The notes: generated by a model from the letters alone, not told the origin. A DNA stretch of 11,323 nucleotides from an uncultured Elioraea sp. (GCA_937995555.1 CALKJX010000278.1:1-11323); one strand, 5' to 3'; shown: positions 1 through 6,480, counted from the first letter of the stretch. Made by a program: numbers and translations.

Positions 1-267
1 GTGTTCGCCTGCGCCGGTTGCGGCACGCCGCTGTTCGCCTCGGAGGCGAAGTTCGACTCCGGCACGGGCTGGCCGTCGTTCTTCCGTCCGATCGAGGGCG
101 CGGTGGCGACGCGCGAGGACCGCAGCTTCTTCATGCGCCGAACCGAGGTGCATTGCGCGACCTGCGGCGGGCATCTGGGGCATGTCTTCCCCGACGGGCC
201 GGCGCCGACGGGGCTGCGCTACTGCATGAACGGTGTCGCGCTGGCGTTCACGCCCAGGGAGGGCTGA
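1..267 (+). CDS. msrB: Peptide-methionine (R)-S-oxide reductase MsrB, 5'-truncated by window edge
   Basis: This enzyme reduces methionine-R-sulfoxide in proteins back to methionine, repairing oxidative damage, with thioredoxin as the usual electron donor. The visible 88 residues cover most of the SelR/MsrB domain. They contain GTGWPSF (residues 21-27), HLGHVFPDGP (58-67) and the catalytic cysteine in GLRYCMN (Cys75). Two CXXC pairs (Cys4/Cys7 and Cys52/Cys55) mark the zinc-binding form of the family. MsrB proteins are usually 130-160 residues long, and here reading is open from base 1 with family-like sequence from the first codons. The first GTG is therefore probably an internal valine, and the true start lies upstream of the window. 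The gene ends with TGA and converges on the NUDIX gene. Identification is secure; the N-terminus and upstream partners cannot be seen. Confidence 0.95.
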   Translation: MFACAGCGTPLFASEAKFDSGTGWPSFFRPIEGAVATREDRSFFMRRTEVHCATCGGHLGHVFPDGPAPTGLRYCMNGVALAFTPREG

Positions 268-300
268 GCGCCGGTCAGGGCGGCGAGCGATGGGGGAGAC

Positions 301-329
301 GGCCGGAAGGCCCCTCCTCCTATCCGGCC
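301..329. terminator. Candidate bidirectional terminator hairpin between convergent genes
   Basis: Perfect 7-bp inverted arms GGCCGGA (301-307) and TCCGGCC (323-329) flank a 15-nt loop in the 74-bp gap between the convergent msrB and NUDIX genes. The position fits transcription termination from both sides. There is no T-tract on either strand and the loop is long, so it could equally be a weak hairpin of no function. Confidence 0.35.
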
Positions 330-341
330 ACGCGGGCACCC

Positions 342-818
342 TCAGACCCGCGCCGTCCAACGCTCGGTGACAGGCTCCGCCGCATCGGCCGCGATCGCCG
401 CCTGCGCATGCAGCCCCACCGCGAGGCGCGCTGAGGGCGCCACCTTCCGCTCCAGCAATAACGACCGCGGGCCGATCAGTACGCGCCCCGCCCCCTCCCG
501 CTGGTCGAGGTCCGGCACGCACCGGGCCGCGACCGCGCCGACGAACACCTCCACACGCCCGCTGCGCAGCGCGCCACCCGCGCGCCGCAGCGGCACCCAC
601 AGCGTGCGCCAGTACGCGAGATCGTGCGGAACGAGCCCGATCTCCTCATCGAGCTCACGCCGCATCGCCGCATCCGCATCCTCGCCGGCCTCGATCGCGC
701 CGCCGAACAGGCCGAGCGCGCCCGGATGCAGGATGTGGGGCACATCGTCGCGGATCTGCATCAGATAGCGGCCCTGCTCGTCCAGCAGCAGCGCCGCGGC
801 GAAATGGTCCGGCGTCAC
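342..818 (-). CDS. NUDIX hydrolase
   Basis: This predicted 158-residue protein belongs to the NUDIX superfamily, which hydrolyses nucleoside diphosphates linked to another group. A complete NUDIX box GX5EX7REUXEEXGU spans residues 40-62 (Gly40, Glu46, Arg54-Glu55, Glu58-Glu59, Gly61), so the metal-binding glutamates are intact and activity is likely. The substrate cannot be read from the sequence. The open frame extends upstream to 1034, but that part is low-complexity and overlaps the TetR gene. I chose the GTG at 818 because the family-like sequence (TPDHFAAALLLDEQGRYL) begins there and the codon overlaps the TetR stop in a GTGA junction typical of coupled genes. Only a weak purine-rich TGGGG lies upstream. 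About 20 residues of Ala-rich sequence follow the domain. Its role may be linked to whatever signal the TetR protein senses. Confidence 0.88.
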   Translation of the reverse strand: MTPDHFAAALLLDEQGRYLMQIRDDVPHILHPGALGLFGGAIEAGEDADAAMRRELDEEIGLVPHDLAYWRTLWVPLRRAGGALRSGRVEVFVGAVAARCVPDLDQREGAGRVLIGPRSLLLERKVAPSARLAVGLHAQAAIAADAAEPVTERWTARV

Positions 819-1468
819 CGCGCTGGCGAACCCCAGGCGCGCAGGAACGTGTCCGCCGCCGCCGCCGCGATGCGCGCAACCTCGGCCGCATCCGGCACCG
901 GCGGCAGACGCAACATGTGGCGCAGGAACGCCGTGCTCCTGAGCAGCGAGAGGAACTGCTCCGCCGCAAGCTCCGGATCGCCCGCCCGCAGCGCACCCCG
1001 CTCCTGCAAGGCCGAGAACCAGCCGGCCAGCCAAGCGATCATCCGCCGCGGCCCGCTCTCATAGAACGCACGGCCGAGCTCGGGAAACCGCGGCCCCTCG
1101 GCCATCACCACGCGCTCGATCGCCAGCACCTCCTTGCGGAGAAGGAACGACAGGTATCCCTCGCCGAGCGCGACCAGCGTGCCCGCCAGATCGGCCTCGT
1201 CCGCACCCGGGCAGCACGGCCGAGCCTCCGCCTCGCGCGCGCACGCCTCGCCGACGATCGCGGCGAACAGGGCATCCTTGCCGGGGAAATACGCGTAGAG
1301 CGTCGCCTTGGAGACCCCCGCCTCGCGCGCGATCGCCTCCATGCTGGTCGCGCCATAGCCCTGCGCCATGAACAGCCGGGCCGCCGCCTCCACCACCTGG
1401 CGGCGCTTGCGCTGCGGGGCGGCAAGCTGCGCGGCCGGCGCATCCACGATATGCGTGTCATCCGTCAT
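815..1468 (-). CDS. TetR/AcrR-family transcriptional regulator
   Basis: This 217-residue protein is a one-component repressor type. The N-terminal DNA-binding domain spans about residues 20-66. It has the helix-turn-helix signature around 41-62 (TSMEAIAREAGVSKATLYAYF) followed by GKDALFAAIV. The remaining all-helical part (about 80-213) is the ligand and dimerisation domain. Its RVVMAEGPRFPELGRAFYESGP stretch (119-140) resembles the C-terminal domain of AefR-like and AcrR-like regulators, many of which control efflux pumps. No pump is present here. The gene is followed by a NUDIX hydrolase with a 4-bp GTGA overlap. Upstream lies a 27-bp near-perfect palindrome, 9 bp from its start codon, so autorepression is likely. 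No good Shine-Dalgarno precedes the ATG, so the message may have a short or leaderless 5' end. The ligand is unknown. Confidence 0.93.
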   Translation of the reverse strand: MTDDTHIVDAPAAQLAAPQRKRRQVVEAAARLFMAQGYGATSMEAIAREAGVSKATLYAYFPGKDALFAAIVGEACAREAEARPCCPGADEADLAGTLVALGEGYLSFLLRKEVLAIERVVMAEGPRFPELGRAFYESGPRRMIAWLAGWFSALQERGALRAGDPELAAEQFLSLLRSTAFLRHMLRLPPVPDAAEVARIAAAAADTFLRAWGSPAR

Positions 1469-1477
1469 GATTTGTGA

Positions 1478-1504
1478 TGATGAACTGAACCGTTCAGTCC
1501 ATCA
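1478..1504. promoter_or_regulatory. Probable TetR operator in a divergent intergenic region
   Basis: A palindrome of 27 bp has core arms ACTGAAC (1484-1490) and GTTCAGT (1492-1498) around a single central C. Beyond one mismatched pair (1483/1499) the arms continue as TGATG and CATCA. It lies in the 78-bp gap between the TetR gene (minus strand) and the DUF423 gene (plus strand). Size, symmetry and place match a TetR-dimer operator controlling the regulator and perhaps the divergent pair. I could not assign -35 and -10 boxes with confidence. Confidence 0.8.
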
Positions 1505-1546
1505 ATCCGGCGCGCACGCAACGCAGCATGGATCGAGGGGAAGGGC

Positions 1547-1918
1547 ATGGAGCGTCTGCTGATCGGGTTCGCTGCCTTGGCTGGCGGCAGCGCCGTCGCG
1601 CTCGGTGCCGCGCGTGCGCATGTGTTCGCACCGCAGCTCGGCCCGGCCGAACTGGCGATGCTGGACAGCGCGCTCGCGATCCTGGCGATGCACGCCCTCG
1701 CCCTGCTAGCCATCGCCGCGCTGCTGGCGCGCCGGGTCGGCGCGGCGGTGCGGCTCGCCGGATTGGCGTTCCTGGCCGGCACCGTGCTGTTCTGCGGCGC
1801 GGTGCTGCTGCGCGCGCTCGCCGGCGTCTCGCTCGGGCCGGTGGCGCCCTTGGGCGGCAGCCTGCTGATCGGCGGCTGGCTGGCGCTGTTCGCCGCCGCG
1901 CTCACGCGCCGCGCATGA
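1547..1918 (+). CDS. DUF423 family small inner-membrane protein (YgdD-like)
   Basis: This 123-residue hydrophobic protein has about four predicted membrane helices (near residues 5-22, 44-62, 67-92 and 100-119). It shows the DUF423 pattern: a first helix ending in ALGAARAH, a central MHALALL motif (48-54), a Phe/Cys/Gly-rich third helix (LFCGAVLLRALAG) and a PLGGSLLIGGWLAL end. The function of DUF423 proteins (E. coli YgdD, Bacillus YwdK) is not known. A purine-rich ribosome-binding stretch (GAGGGGAAGGG) precedes the ATG. The stop codon overlaps the start of the rlmM-like gene in an ATGA junction. The same neighbour order, ygdD next to rlmM, occurs in E. coli. The gene starts 43 bp beyond the TetR palindrome and could fall under its control. 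Confidence 0.88.
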   Translation: MERLLIGFAALAGGSAVALGAARAHVFAPQLGPAELAMLDSALAILAMHALALLAIAALLARRVGAAVRLAGLAFLAGTVLFCGAVLLRALAGVSLGPVAPLGGSLLIGGWLALFAAALTRRA

Positions 1919-2850
1919 GCCATTCGCCGATCGCCGCCGGCTATCTCGCCGCAGAAGGGTTCGAGCGCCCGCTTGCCGAGGAACTCGCCCGACGCGGTGT
2001 GACCGTCGCCGCCTGGCACGCGCGCCTCGCCCTCAGCCCCGACCCGCCGGTGACGGCGGCGTGGGCCCTCAACACCTGGCGCACCCCGCGCGTCGAGACG
2101 ATCGCCTCGATCGCCGACGCGGCCGCGCGACTGCGCGCGGTCCAGCGCAACTGGGCCGCCTACGCGCCGCTGCACCACCGCCGCGCCACGCTGATCGCCG
2201 CGCGCCTGCCGCATGTTTCGGCGAAGCCGATCGCCTTCCCCGCCCCCGCCCCCACCGCCCCGCTCGGATCCTGGACGCTGCTCGACCCGACGACGCTGCT
2301 TGCCTCGCCCGACTGCACGTCGCCCTTCCCGAACGGCGAGGCCCGGTTCGTCGAGGACCGCACGGGCCCGCCCAGCCGCGCCTACCTGAAGCTGTGGGAG
2401 ACGCTCTGCCTGCTGCGGCGCTGGCCCGCGCCAGGAGAGGTCTGCCTCGATCTCGGCGCCGCCCCCGGCGGCTGGACCTGGGCGCTGGCTGAGCTCGGCG
2501 CGCGCGTGGTCGCGGTGGACAAGGCGCCGCTCGACCCGGCCGTCGCCGCCCTGCCGGGTGTCGGCGCGCGCCGTGCCAGCGCCTTCGGCCTCGATCCCGC
2601 CGCTTGGCGGCGCGAGCACGGAGCCGCCGACTGGCTGTTCAGCGACGTGATCGCCTATCCCGCGCGGCTGCTGCGCCTGGTACGCGCCTGGATCGCGGCG
2701 GAGGCCGCGCGCAACATCGTCTGCACGCTCAAGTTCCAGGGCGAGACCGACCACGCAGCCGCCGAGGCCTTCGGCGCGATCCCCGGCGCATGGCTGCGGC
2801 ACGTCTCGCACAACAAGCACGAGCTGATGTTCGCCCGTCTCGCCTGCTGA
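1915..2850 (+). CDS. rlmM: RlmM-type 23S rRNA 2'-O-ribose methyltransferase (FtsJ/RrmJ fold)
   Basis: This 311-residue protein is a predicted S-adenosylmethionine-dependent RNA methyltransferase. The C-terminal half (about 150-308) is an FtsJ-type Rossmann fold with the SAM-binding motif LDLGAAPGGWT (178-188) and an acidic strand end VAVDKAPL (199-206). The K-D-K-E tetrad of 2'-O-methyltransferases is present at Lys159 (AYLKLWE), Asp244 (LFSDVIAYP), Lys273 (CTLKFQGE) and Glu303 (NKHELMF). The N-terminal half (1-140) is divergent and is probably a substrate-RNA domain, as in RlmM, which methylates C2498 of 23S rRNA in E. coli. I chose the ATG at 1915, which overlaps the DUF423 stop, rather than the longer open frame from 1528, because the upstream part is a shadow of the DUF423 gene. 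The DUF423 partner supports RlmM rather than RlmE. The protein is somewhat shorter than E. coli RlmM (about 366 residues), so the exact target is an inference. Confidence 0.85.
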   Translation: MSHSPIAAGYLAAEGFERPLAEELARRGVTVAAWHARLALSPDPPVTAAWALNTWRTPRVETIASIADAAARLRAVQRNWAAYAPLHHRRATLIAARLPHVSAKPIAFPAPAPTAPLGSWTLLDPTTLLASPDCTSPFPNGEARFVEDRTGPPSRAYLKLWETLCLLRRWPAPGEVCLDLGAAPGGWTWALAELGARVVAVDKAPLDPAVAALPGVGARRASAFGLDPAAWRREHGAADWLFSDVIAYPARLLRLVRAWIAAEAARNIVCTLKFQGETDHAAAEAFGAIPGAWLRHVSHNKHELMFARLAC

Positions 2851-2934
2851 CGCCGATCCCGTAGGCAGCGCCCTGCCACGACTCTGAGCACCGGCCGCGG
2901 CGGCATCCGTCAACGCAACGGACTCGGCAAATGG

Positions 2935-2953
2935 CATGCCCTGTGCTGGCATG
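2935..2953. promoter_or_regulatory. Inverted repeat upstream of the TRAP operon, possible operator
   Basis: Perfect 6-bp arms CATGCC (2935-2940) and GGCATG (2948-2953) around 7 bp lie 29 bp before dctP, in the 132-bp gap after rlmM. Position and symmetry suggest a regulator-binding site or a leader hairpin. No promoter hexamers are obvious and no regulator gene lies next to the operon. The rest of the gap (2851-2934) holds only a weak GGCAG/CTGCC hairpin at 2864-2877 without a T-tract. Confidence 0.3.
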
Positions 2954-2970
2954 GTTCCCAGGCTGCACTG

Positions 2971-2977
2971 AAGGAGG
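2971..2977 (+). promoter_or_regulatory. Strong Shine-Dalgarno for dctP
   Basis: AAGGAGG sits 5 bp before the ATG at 2983. It is the best ribosome-binding site in the window and fixes the dctP start. High translation fits the need for excess periplasmic binding protein over the membrane subunits. Confidence 0.85.
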
Positions 2978-2982
2978 CTCCC

Positions 2983-3990
2983 ATGCCCATCACCCGCCGG
3001 CTCGCGCTGGGCTCCACCCTCGCCCTTCCCGCTCTCTGGCCCGCGGACCGCGCGTTCGGTCAGACCACGCGCGTGCGCATCGCCGGCAACTTCGCGACCG
3101 AGCACTCCTCCTCGGTCGCGATCGAGGGGTTCAAGGCGGAAGTCGAGACGCTGACCGGCGGCCGGCTCGTGGTCGATACCTTCCCGGCCATGCAGCTCGG
3201 TGGCGCGGGCGAGAACGTCTCGAACGTGCGCCAGGGCACGCTGCTGATGACCTGGGTCGGGATGGCGTTCCTGAGCCGCACGGTGCCCGAGCTCGAGGCG
3301 ATCAGCCTGCCGTTCCAGTTCCCGAGCCGCGAGGTCGCGTTCCGGGTGGTGGACGGCCCGATCGGCGAGCTGCTCGACCAGCGCATGGCCGACAAGGGCT
3401 TCCTCTCGCTCGGCTACATGGAGCTCGGCTTCCGTCACGTCACCACCGGCAACAAGCCGATACGCACGGTGGACGACCTGCGTGGGCTCAAGATCCGCAT
3501 GCAGCCGAACGAGACCCATCTCGCGACCTTTCGCGCGATCGGCGCCAATCCGGTCGCGATGGACATCCGCGAGCTCTACTCGGCCTTGCAGCAGGGCGTG
3601 GTGGACGGGCAGGAGAACCCGTACGCGATCATCCGCGCGAGCCGCTACTTCGAGGTGCAACGGCATCTCACCAACACCGGCCACTTCTTCGACTTCATCT
3701 CGATCGTGGCGCATCGGCGCAGTTTCGAGCGTCTGCCCGGTGAGTTCCAGCAGGCGATCCGCACGGCGATGGGCAATGCGATCCGGGCGCAGCGAACGGC
3801 GGCCGCCGCGGCCGACATGGAGGCGCTGGCCGATCTCCAGGCGAAGGGCATGCTGTACGAGCCGCTGCCGCAGGCCGAACTGGCGAGGATGCGCGCGCTG
3901 TCGGCCGGTGTGGTGGATCAGATCAAGGGCCGGCTCGGCGCCAACCTGATCGACCGGGTCCAAGCCGAGGTGGCGCGCGCTGCCGCCTGA
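2983..3990 (+). CDS. dctP: TRAP transporter substrate-binding protein (DctP family)
   Basis: This 335-residue periplasmic protein captures an organic acid and delivers it to the DctQM membrane complex. The N-terminus (MPITRRLALGSTLALPALW) has an Arg-Arg pair at residues 5-6 followed by a hydrophobic stretch, so export is clear and Tat dependence is possible. Cleavage near residue 26 is likely. The mature part carries the DctP signature: GLKIRMQPNETHLATFRAIGANP (168-190), with Arg172 at the conserved carboxylate-binding arginine position, followed by ELYSALQQGVVDGQENP (197-213). The ligand is therefore probably a carboxylate, but the exact compound cannot be read. The gene starts a four-gene operon: dctQ follows after 10 bp, then dctM and a racemase/decarboxylase-family enzyme. 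The last gene suggests a dicarboxylic or malonate-type ligand. Confidence 0.93.
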   Translation: MPITRRLALGSTLALPALWPADRAFGQTTRVRIAGNFATEHSSSVAIEGFKAEVETLTGGRLVVDTFPAMQLGGAGENVSNVRQGTLLMTWVGMAFLSRTVPELEAISLPFQFPSREVAFRVVDGPIGELLDQRMADKGFLSLGYMELGFRHVTTGNKPIRTVDDLRGLKIRMQPNETHLATFRAIGANPVAMDIRELYSALQQGVVDGQENPYAIIRASRYFEVQRHLTNTGHFFDFISIVAHRRSFERLPGEFQQAIRTAMGNAIRAQRTAAAAADMEALADLQAKGMLYEPLPQAELARMRALSAGVVDQIKGRLGANLIDRVQAEVARAAA

Positions 3991-4000
3991 GCCGGCGACG

Positions 4001-4462
4001 GTGAAGGCGGTGCTGGAGGTGGCCGACCGCGCGCTGCGCGCCGCGCTGGTCGGGATCGTCGCGATCATGGTGGCCGTGGTGTTCGCGCAGGTGGTGGCGC
4101 GCTACGGCTTCAACCGCTCCTTCGGCTGGGCCGACGAGATCGGCCGGCTCGCCTTCGTCTGGTCGGTCTTCCTGGGCGTGGCGGTGGCCGTGCGCGCGCG
4201 CGGCCACATCGCGATTCGCCTGTTCCTGGATGCGATCCCGAGCGGCTTGCGATCCGCCCTTGGCGCGGCGATCGCGCTCGCCTGCGCCGCACTCTCCGCC
4301 GTCGTCGCGTGGGAGGGCGCGCTGATCGCGCTCGACCAGTGGGACGAGCGGATGATCTCGCTTGACCTCTCCGCCGGCTGGTTCCTCGTGCCGGTGGTGG
4401 TCGGCAGCGCGTTCTGCGCCGTGTTCTTCGCGTCGCAGGCGGTCATGCGGACGCCGCGATGA
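4001..4462 (+). CDS. dctQ: TRAP transporter small permease (DctQ family)
   Basis: This 153-residue membrane protein is the small subunit of the TRAP complex and holds the large DctM subunit and the binding protein together. Four membrane helices are predicted near residues 13-33, 46-65, 85-106 and 126-147. The family signature is VARYGFNRSFGWADEIGRLAFVW (32-54), followed by GVAVAVRARGHIAI. The start is uncertain. The GTG at 4001 has no Shine-Dalgarno and comes 10 bp after the dctP stop, while GTG codons at 4010 and 4019 are alternatives that would change only a few residues. The weak start may keep its level below that of DctP. The stop overlaps the dctM start as ATGA. Confidence 0.9.
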   Translation: MKAVLEVADRALRAALVGIVAIMVAVVFAQVVARYGFNRSFGWADEIGRLAFVWSVFLGVAVAVRARGHIAIRLFLDAIPSGLRSALGAAIALACAALSAVVAWEGALIALDQWDERMISLDLSAGWFLVPVVVGSAFCAVFFASQAVMRTPR

Positions 4463-5739
4463 GCCTCACCGTGATGCTGGTGTTCTTCGGCGCGGCCCTT
4501 GCGGGCGTGCCGCTCGCCTGGGCACTCGGCTTCGGCGCCGTCGCGGGCGTGATCGAGAGCGGCTTCGATCTCGCCATGCTGCCCACGCGCATGATGAACG
4601 CGGTGAACGCGTTCCCCCTGATGTCGATCCCGTTCTTCGTGCTCGCCGGCGAGCTGATGATGCGCGCGGGCATCATGGAACGGCTGATCGACCTCGCCAA
4701 CGCCGCGATCGGGCGGGTGCGCGGCGGGCTCGCGCATGTGACGGTGCTGGCCGGCATGGGCCTCTCGACCGTCTCCGGGGCCGCGGTCGCCGACGCCTCC
4801 GCCCTCGGCGCGACCATGCTGAAGCCGCTCGAACGCCACTACGGCACCGGCTTCTCGGCCGCGGTGATCGCGGCCTCGGCCAATCTCGGACCGCTGATCC
4901 CGCCCTCCGGGGCGATGATCGTCTACGCCTTCATGGCGGGCTCGTCGGTGTCGGTCGGTGGGCTCTTCCTCTCCGGGGTCGTTCCGGGACTGATCCTGGT
5001 CGTGCTGATGCTGGTCCTCTGCTCGGTGTTCGCACGCCTGCGCGGCCTGCCGGTCACGGGCGAGGCATTCTCGTGGCGCAGGATCGCGCACGAGCTGAAG
5101 CGGTCCTTCCTGGTCGTGATGATGCCGGTGGTGGTAATCGGCGGCATCGTCGGCGGTGCGTTCACCGCGACCGAGGGTTCGGCGGTCGCGGTGGTCTACG
5201 CACTCGCGGTGGGATTCCTCGTCACGCGCCAGCTGAAGCTCGCCGACCTGCCCGAGGCGATCGGCGCGACGGTCATCACGACGGCGGTGGTCGGCGCGAT
5301 GATCGCGTTCGCTTCCGCTGTCACCTACATGATGACGATCGACCTGTTCCCGCAGCAGCTCGCCTCATGGCTGCGCGCGCTGACGGACAGTCCACTCGTC
5401 TTCAACCTGCTGGTCGCCGTCACGCTGGTCGTGGTGGGCTGCGTGCTGGAGAGCAATGCGGCCTATATCATGCTGGTGCCGCTGCTCCATCCGATCGCGC
5501 TCGCCTACGGGATCGATCCACTCCACTTCGGTTTCCTGTTCGTGTTCAATCTGGTGATCGGCATGCTCACGCCGCCGGTGGGCGTGGTGCTCTTCGTCGT
5601 CTGCGGCCTCGCCCGCATGCCCGTCGGCGAGCTCGCGCGCCATGTCTGGCCGTTCGTTGCGATAATGTACAGTCTGCTGCTGATCTGCATGCTGGTGCCG
5701 GAGCTTGTGCTTTTCCTTCCACGCGCGGCGGGGTTCTGA
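4459..5739 (+). CDS. dctM: TRAP transporter large permease (DctM family)
   Basis: This 426-residue, strongly hydrophobic protein is the ion-coupled transport channel of the TRAP system, usually driven by sodium. It has the expected length and the expected chain of conserved motifs: SIPFFVLAGELM (56-67), STVSGAAVADASALGA (103-118), LGPLIPPSGAM (143-153), GAFTATEGSAVAVVYAL (233-249) and IGMLTPPVGVVLFVV (373-387). About 11-13 membrane helices are predicted. The ATG at 4459 overlaps the dctQ stop, so translation is coupled, and the gene for the racemase/decarboxylase-family enzyme begins 2 bp after its stop. All three TRAP subunits are intact, so the transporter should be functional. Confidence 0.95.
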   Translation: MSLTVMLVFFGAALAGVPLAWALGFGAVAGVIESGFDLAMLPTRMMNAVNAFPLMSIPFFVLAGELMMRAGIMERLIDLANAAIGRVRGGLAHVTVLAGMGLSTVSGAAVADASALGATMLKPLERHYGTGFSAAVIAASANLGPLIPPSGAMIVYAFMAGSSVSVGGLFLSGVVPGLILVVLMLVLCSVFARLRGLPVTGEAFSWRRIAHELKRSFLVVMMPVVVIGGIVGGAFTATEGSAVAVVYALAVGFLVTRQLKLADLPEAIGATVITTAVVGAMIAFASAVTYMMTIDLFPQQLASWLRALTDSPLVFNLLVAVTLVVVGCVLESNAAYIMLVPLLHPIALAYGIDPLHFGFLFVFNLVIGMLTPPVGVVLFVVCGLARMPVGELARHVWPFVAIMYSLLLICMLVPELVLFLPRAAGF

Positions 5740-5741
5740 CG

Positions 5742-6473
5742 ATGGATGCACTGGGGTTCGAGCATGCGCTCGGCGTGATCACGCCGTCTGGCAATCTGGT
5801 GGTGGAGCGGATCACCGCGCGGCTGCTCGACCGTTTCCCCACCGTCTCGGCCCACTTCTCGCGGATCGCCGTGGTCGGCGAGCGTGACCCGTTCCCGGAC
5901 AGCTACGACCTCGACGGCATGCTGACCGCCGCGCGGCTGCTGTCGCACGCGAAGCCGGACGTGATCCTGTGGAACGGCTCGAAGGGCGGCTCGATCGGCT
6001 TCGGGCATGACGCCGACCTGAAGCGCCGGATCGAGGACGCGACGGGAATCACGGCGACGACCTCCAGCCTCGCCCTGCTGGAGGCGGTGGCGAGACTCGG
6101 CACCCGGCGCATCGCCCTGGTGACGCCGTACGCGGCAGCCCATCAGCAGCGCATCGTCGCGCGCATGGCGGAGGAGGGAATCGCGGTCATCGCGGAGAGC
6201 CATCTCGGGCTGACCGACAACCTCTCCTACGCCTCCGTGCCGGCTGAACGCATCCTCGCCCAGATCGAGACGGTCGCGCGCGCCGCCCCGGACGCCGTGT
6301 TGACCTGGTGCACCAACTATGCGGGCGCGCTGGTGGCGGCGGAGGCTGAGCGCCGGCACGGCCTGCCGGTGCTCGACGCCACGACCCTGCCGCTCTGGCA
6401 CGCGCTCAGGCTGATCGGCCGCGACACGGCGCCGGCCGCGCCCCCCTGGGGGCGGCTGTTCGCGCTCGCCTGA
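5742..6473 (+). CDS. Asp/Glu racemase / maleate isomerase / arylmalonate decarboxylase superfamily enzyme
   Basis: This 243-residue enzyme has the two-domain fold of the maleate isomerase and arylmalonate decarboxylase (AMDase) group. Family positions seen are VITPSGN (12-18, with Asn18), the mid-protein TPYAAAHQQR (128-137, with Tyr130), Asn160 and the C-terminal catalytic cysteine in WCTNYAG (Cys190). Cys190 is the only cysteine in the protein. At the place of the first cysteine (normally CTSG) the sequence reads NGSKGG (78-83), with Gly79 there, which is the AMDase arrangement rather than the two-cysteine racemase or isomerase one. Lys81 in this loop is unusual. I chose the ATG at 5742, two bases after the dctM stop; the much longer upstream open frame is a shadow. 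It likely acts on the acid imported by the TRAP system, by decarboxylation or isomerisation. The substrate is unknown, and EutA-like or racemase roles are not excluded. Confidence 0.82.
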   Translation: MDALGFEHALGVITPSGNLVVERITARLLDRFPTVSAHFSRIAVVGERDPFPDSYDLDGMLTAARLLSHAKPDVILWNGSKGGSIGFGHDADLKRRIEDATGITATTSSLALLEAVARLGTRRIALVTPYAAAHQQRIVARMAEEGIAVIAESHLGLTDNLSYASVPAERILAQIETVARAAPDAVLTWCTNYAGALVAAEAERRHGLPVLDATTLPLWHALRLIGRDTAPAAPPWGRLFALA

Positions 6474-6480
6474 CCGGCGG

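Noticed and set aside
819..1034. Longer N-terminus for the NUDIX protein
   Set aside because: These 72 codons overlap the TetR gene and give Gly/Ala/Cys-rich sequence unlike a NUDIX domain. The GTG at 818 sits at a GTGA junction and starts the family-like part.
1465..4068. 867-codon open frame on the minus strand
   Set aside because: It runs antisense across the DUF423, rlmM and dctP genes, which all have clear family motifs. Its Arg/Ala/Gly/His-rich product has no recognisable domain. Long antisense open frames are expected at this GC content.
4362..5741. Upstream 460-codon extension of the AMDase-like gene's frame
   Set aside because: It is the +1 shadow of dctQ and dctM, with an Arg-rich low-complexity translation. 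The family-like sequence begins only at the ATG at 5742, so this is not a fusion protein.
6439..6454. CGCCCCC/GGGGGCG hairpin near the end of the AMDase-like gene
   Set aside because: It lies inside the coding sequence, has only a 2-nt apical loop if fully paired, and no T-tract follows, so I do not call a terminator.
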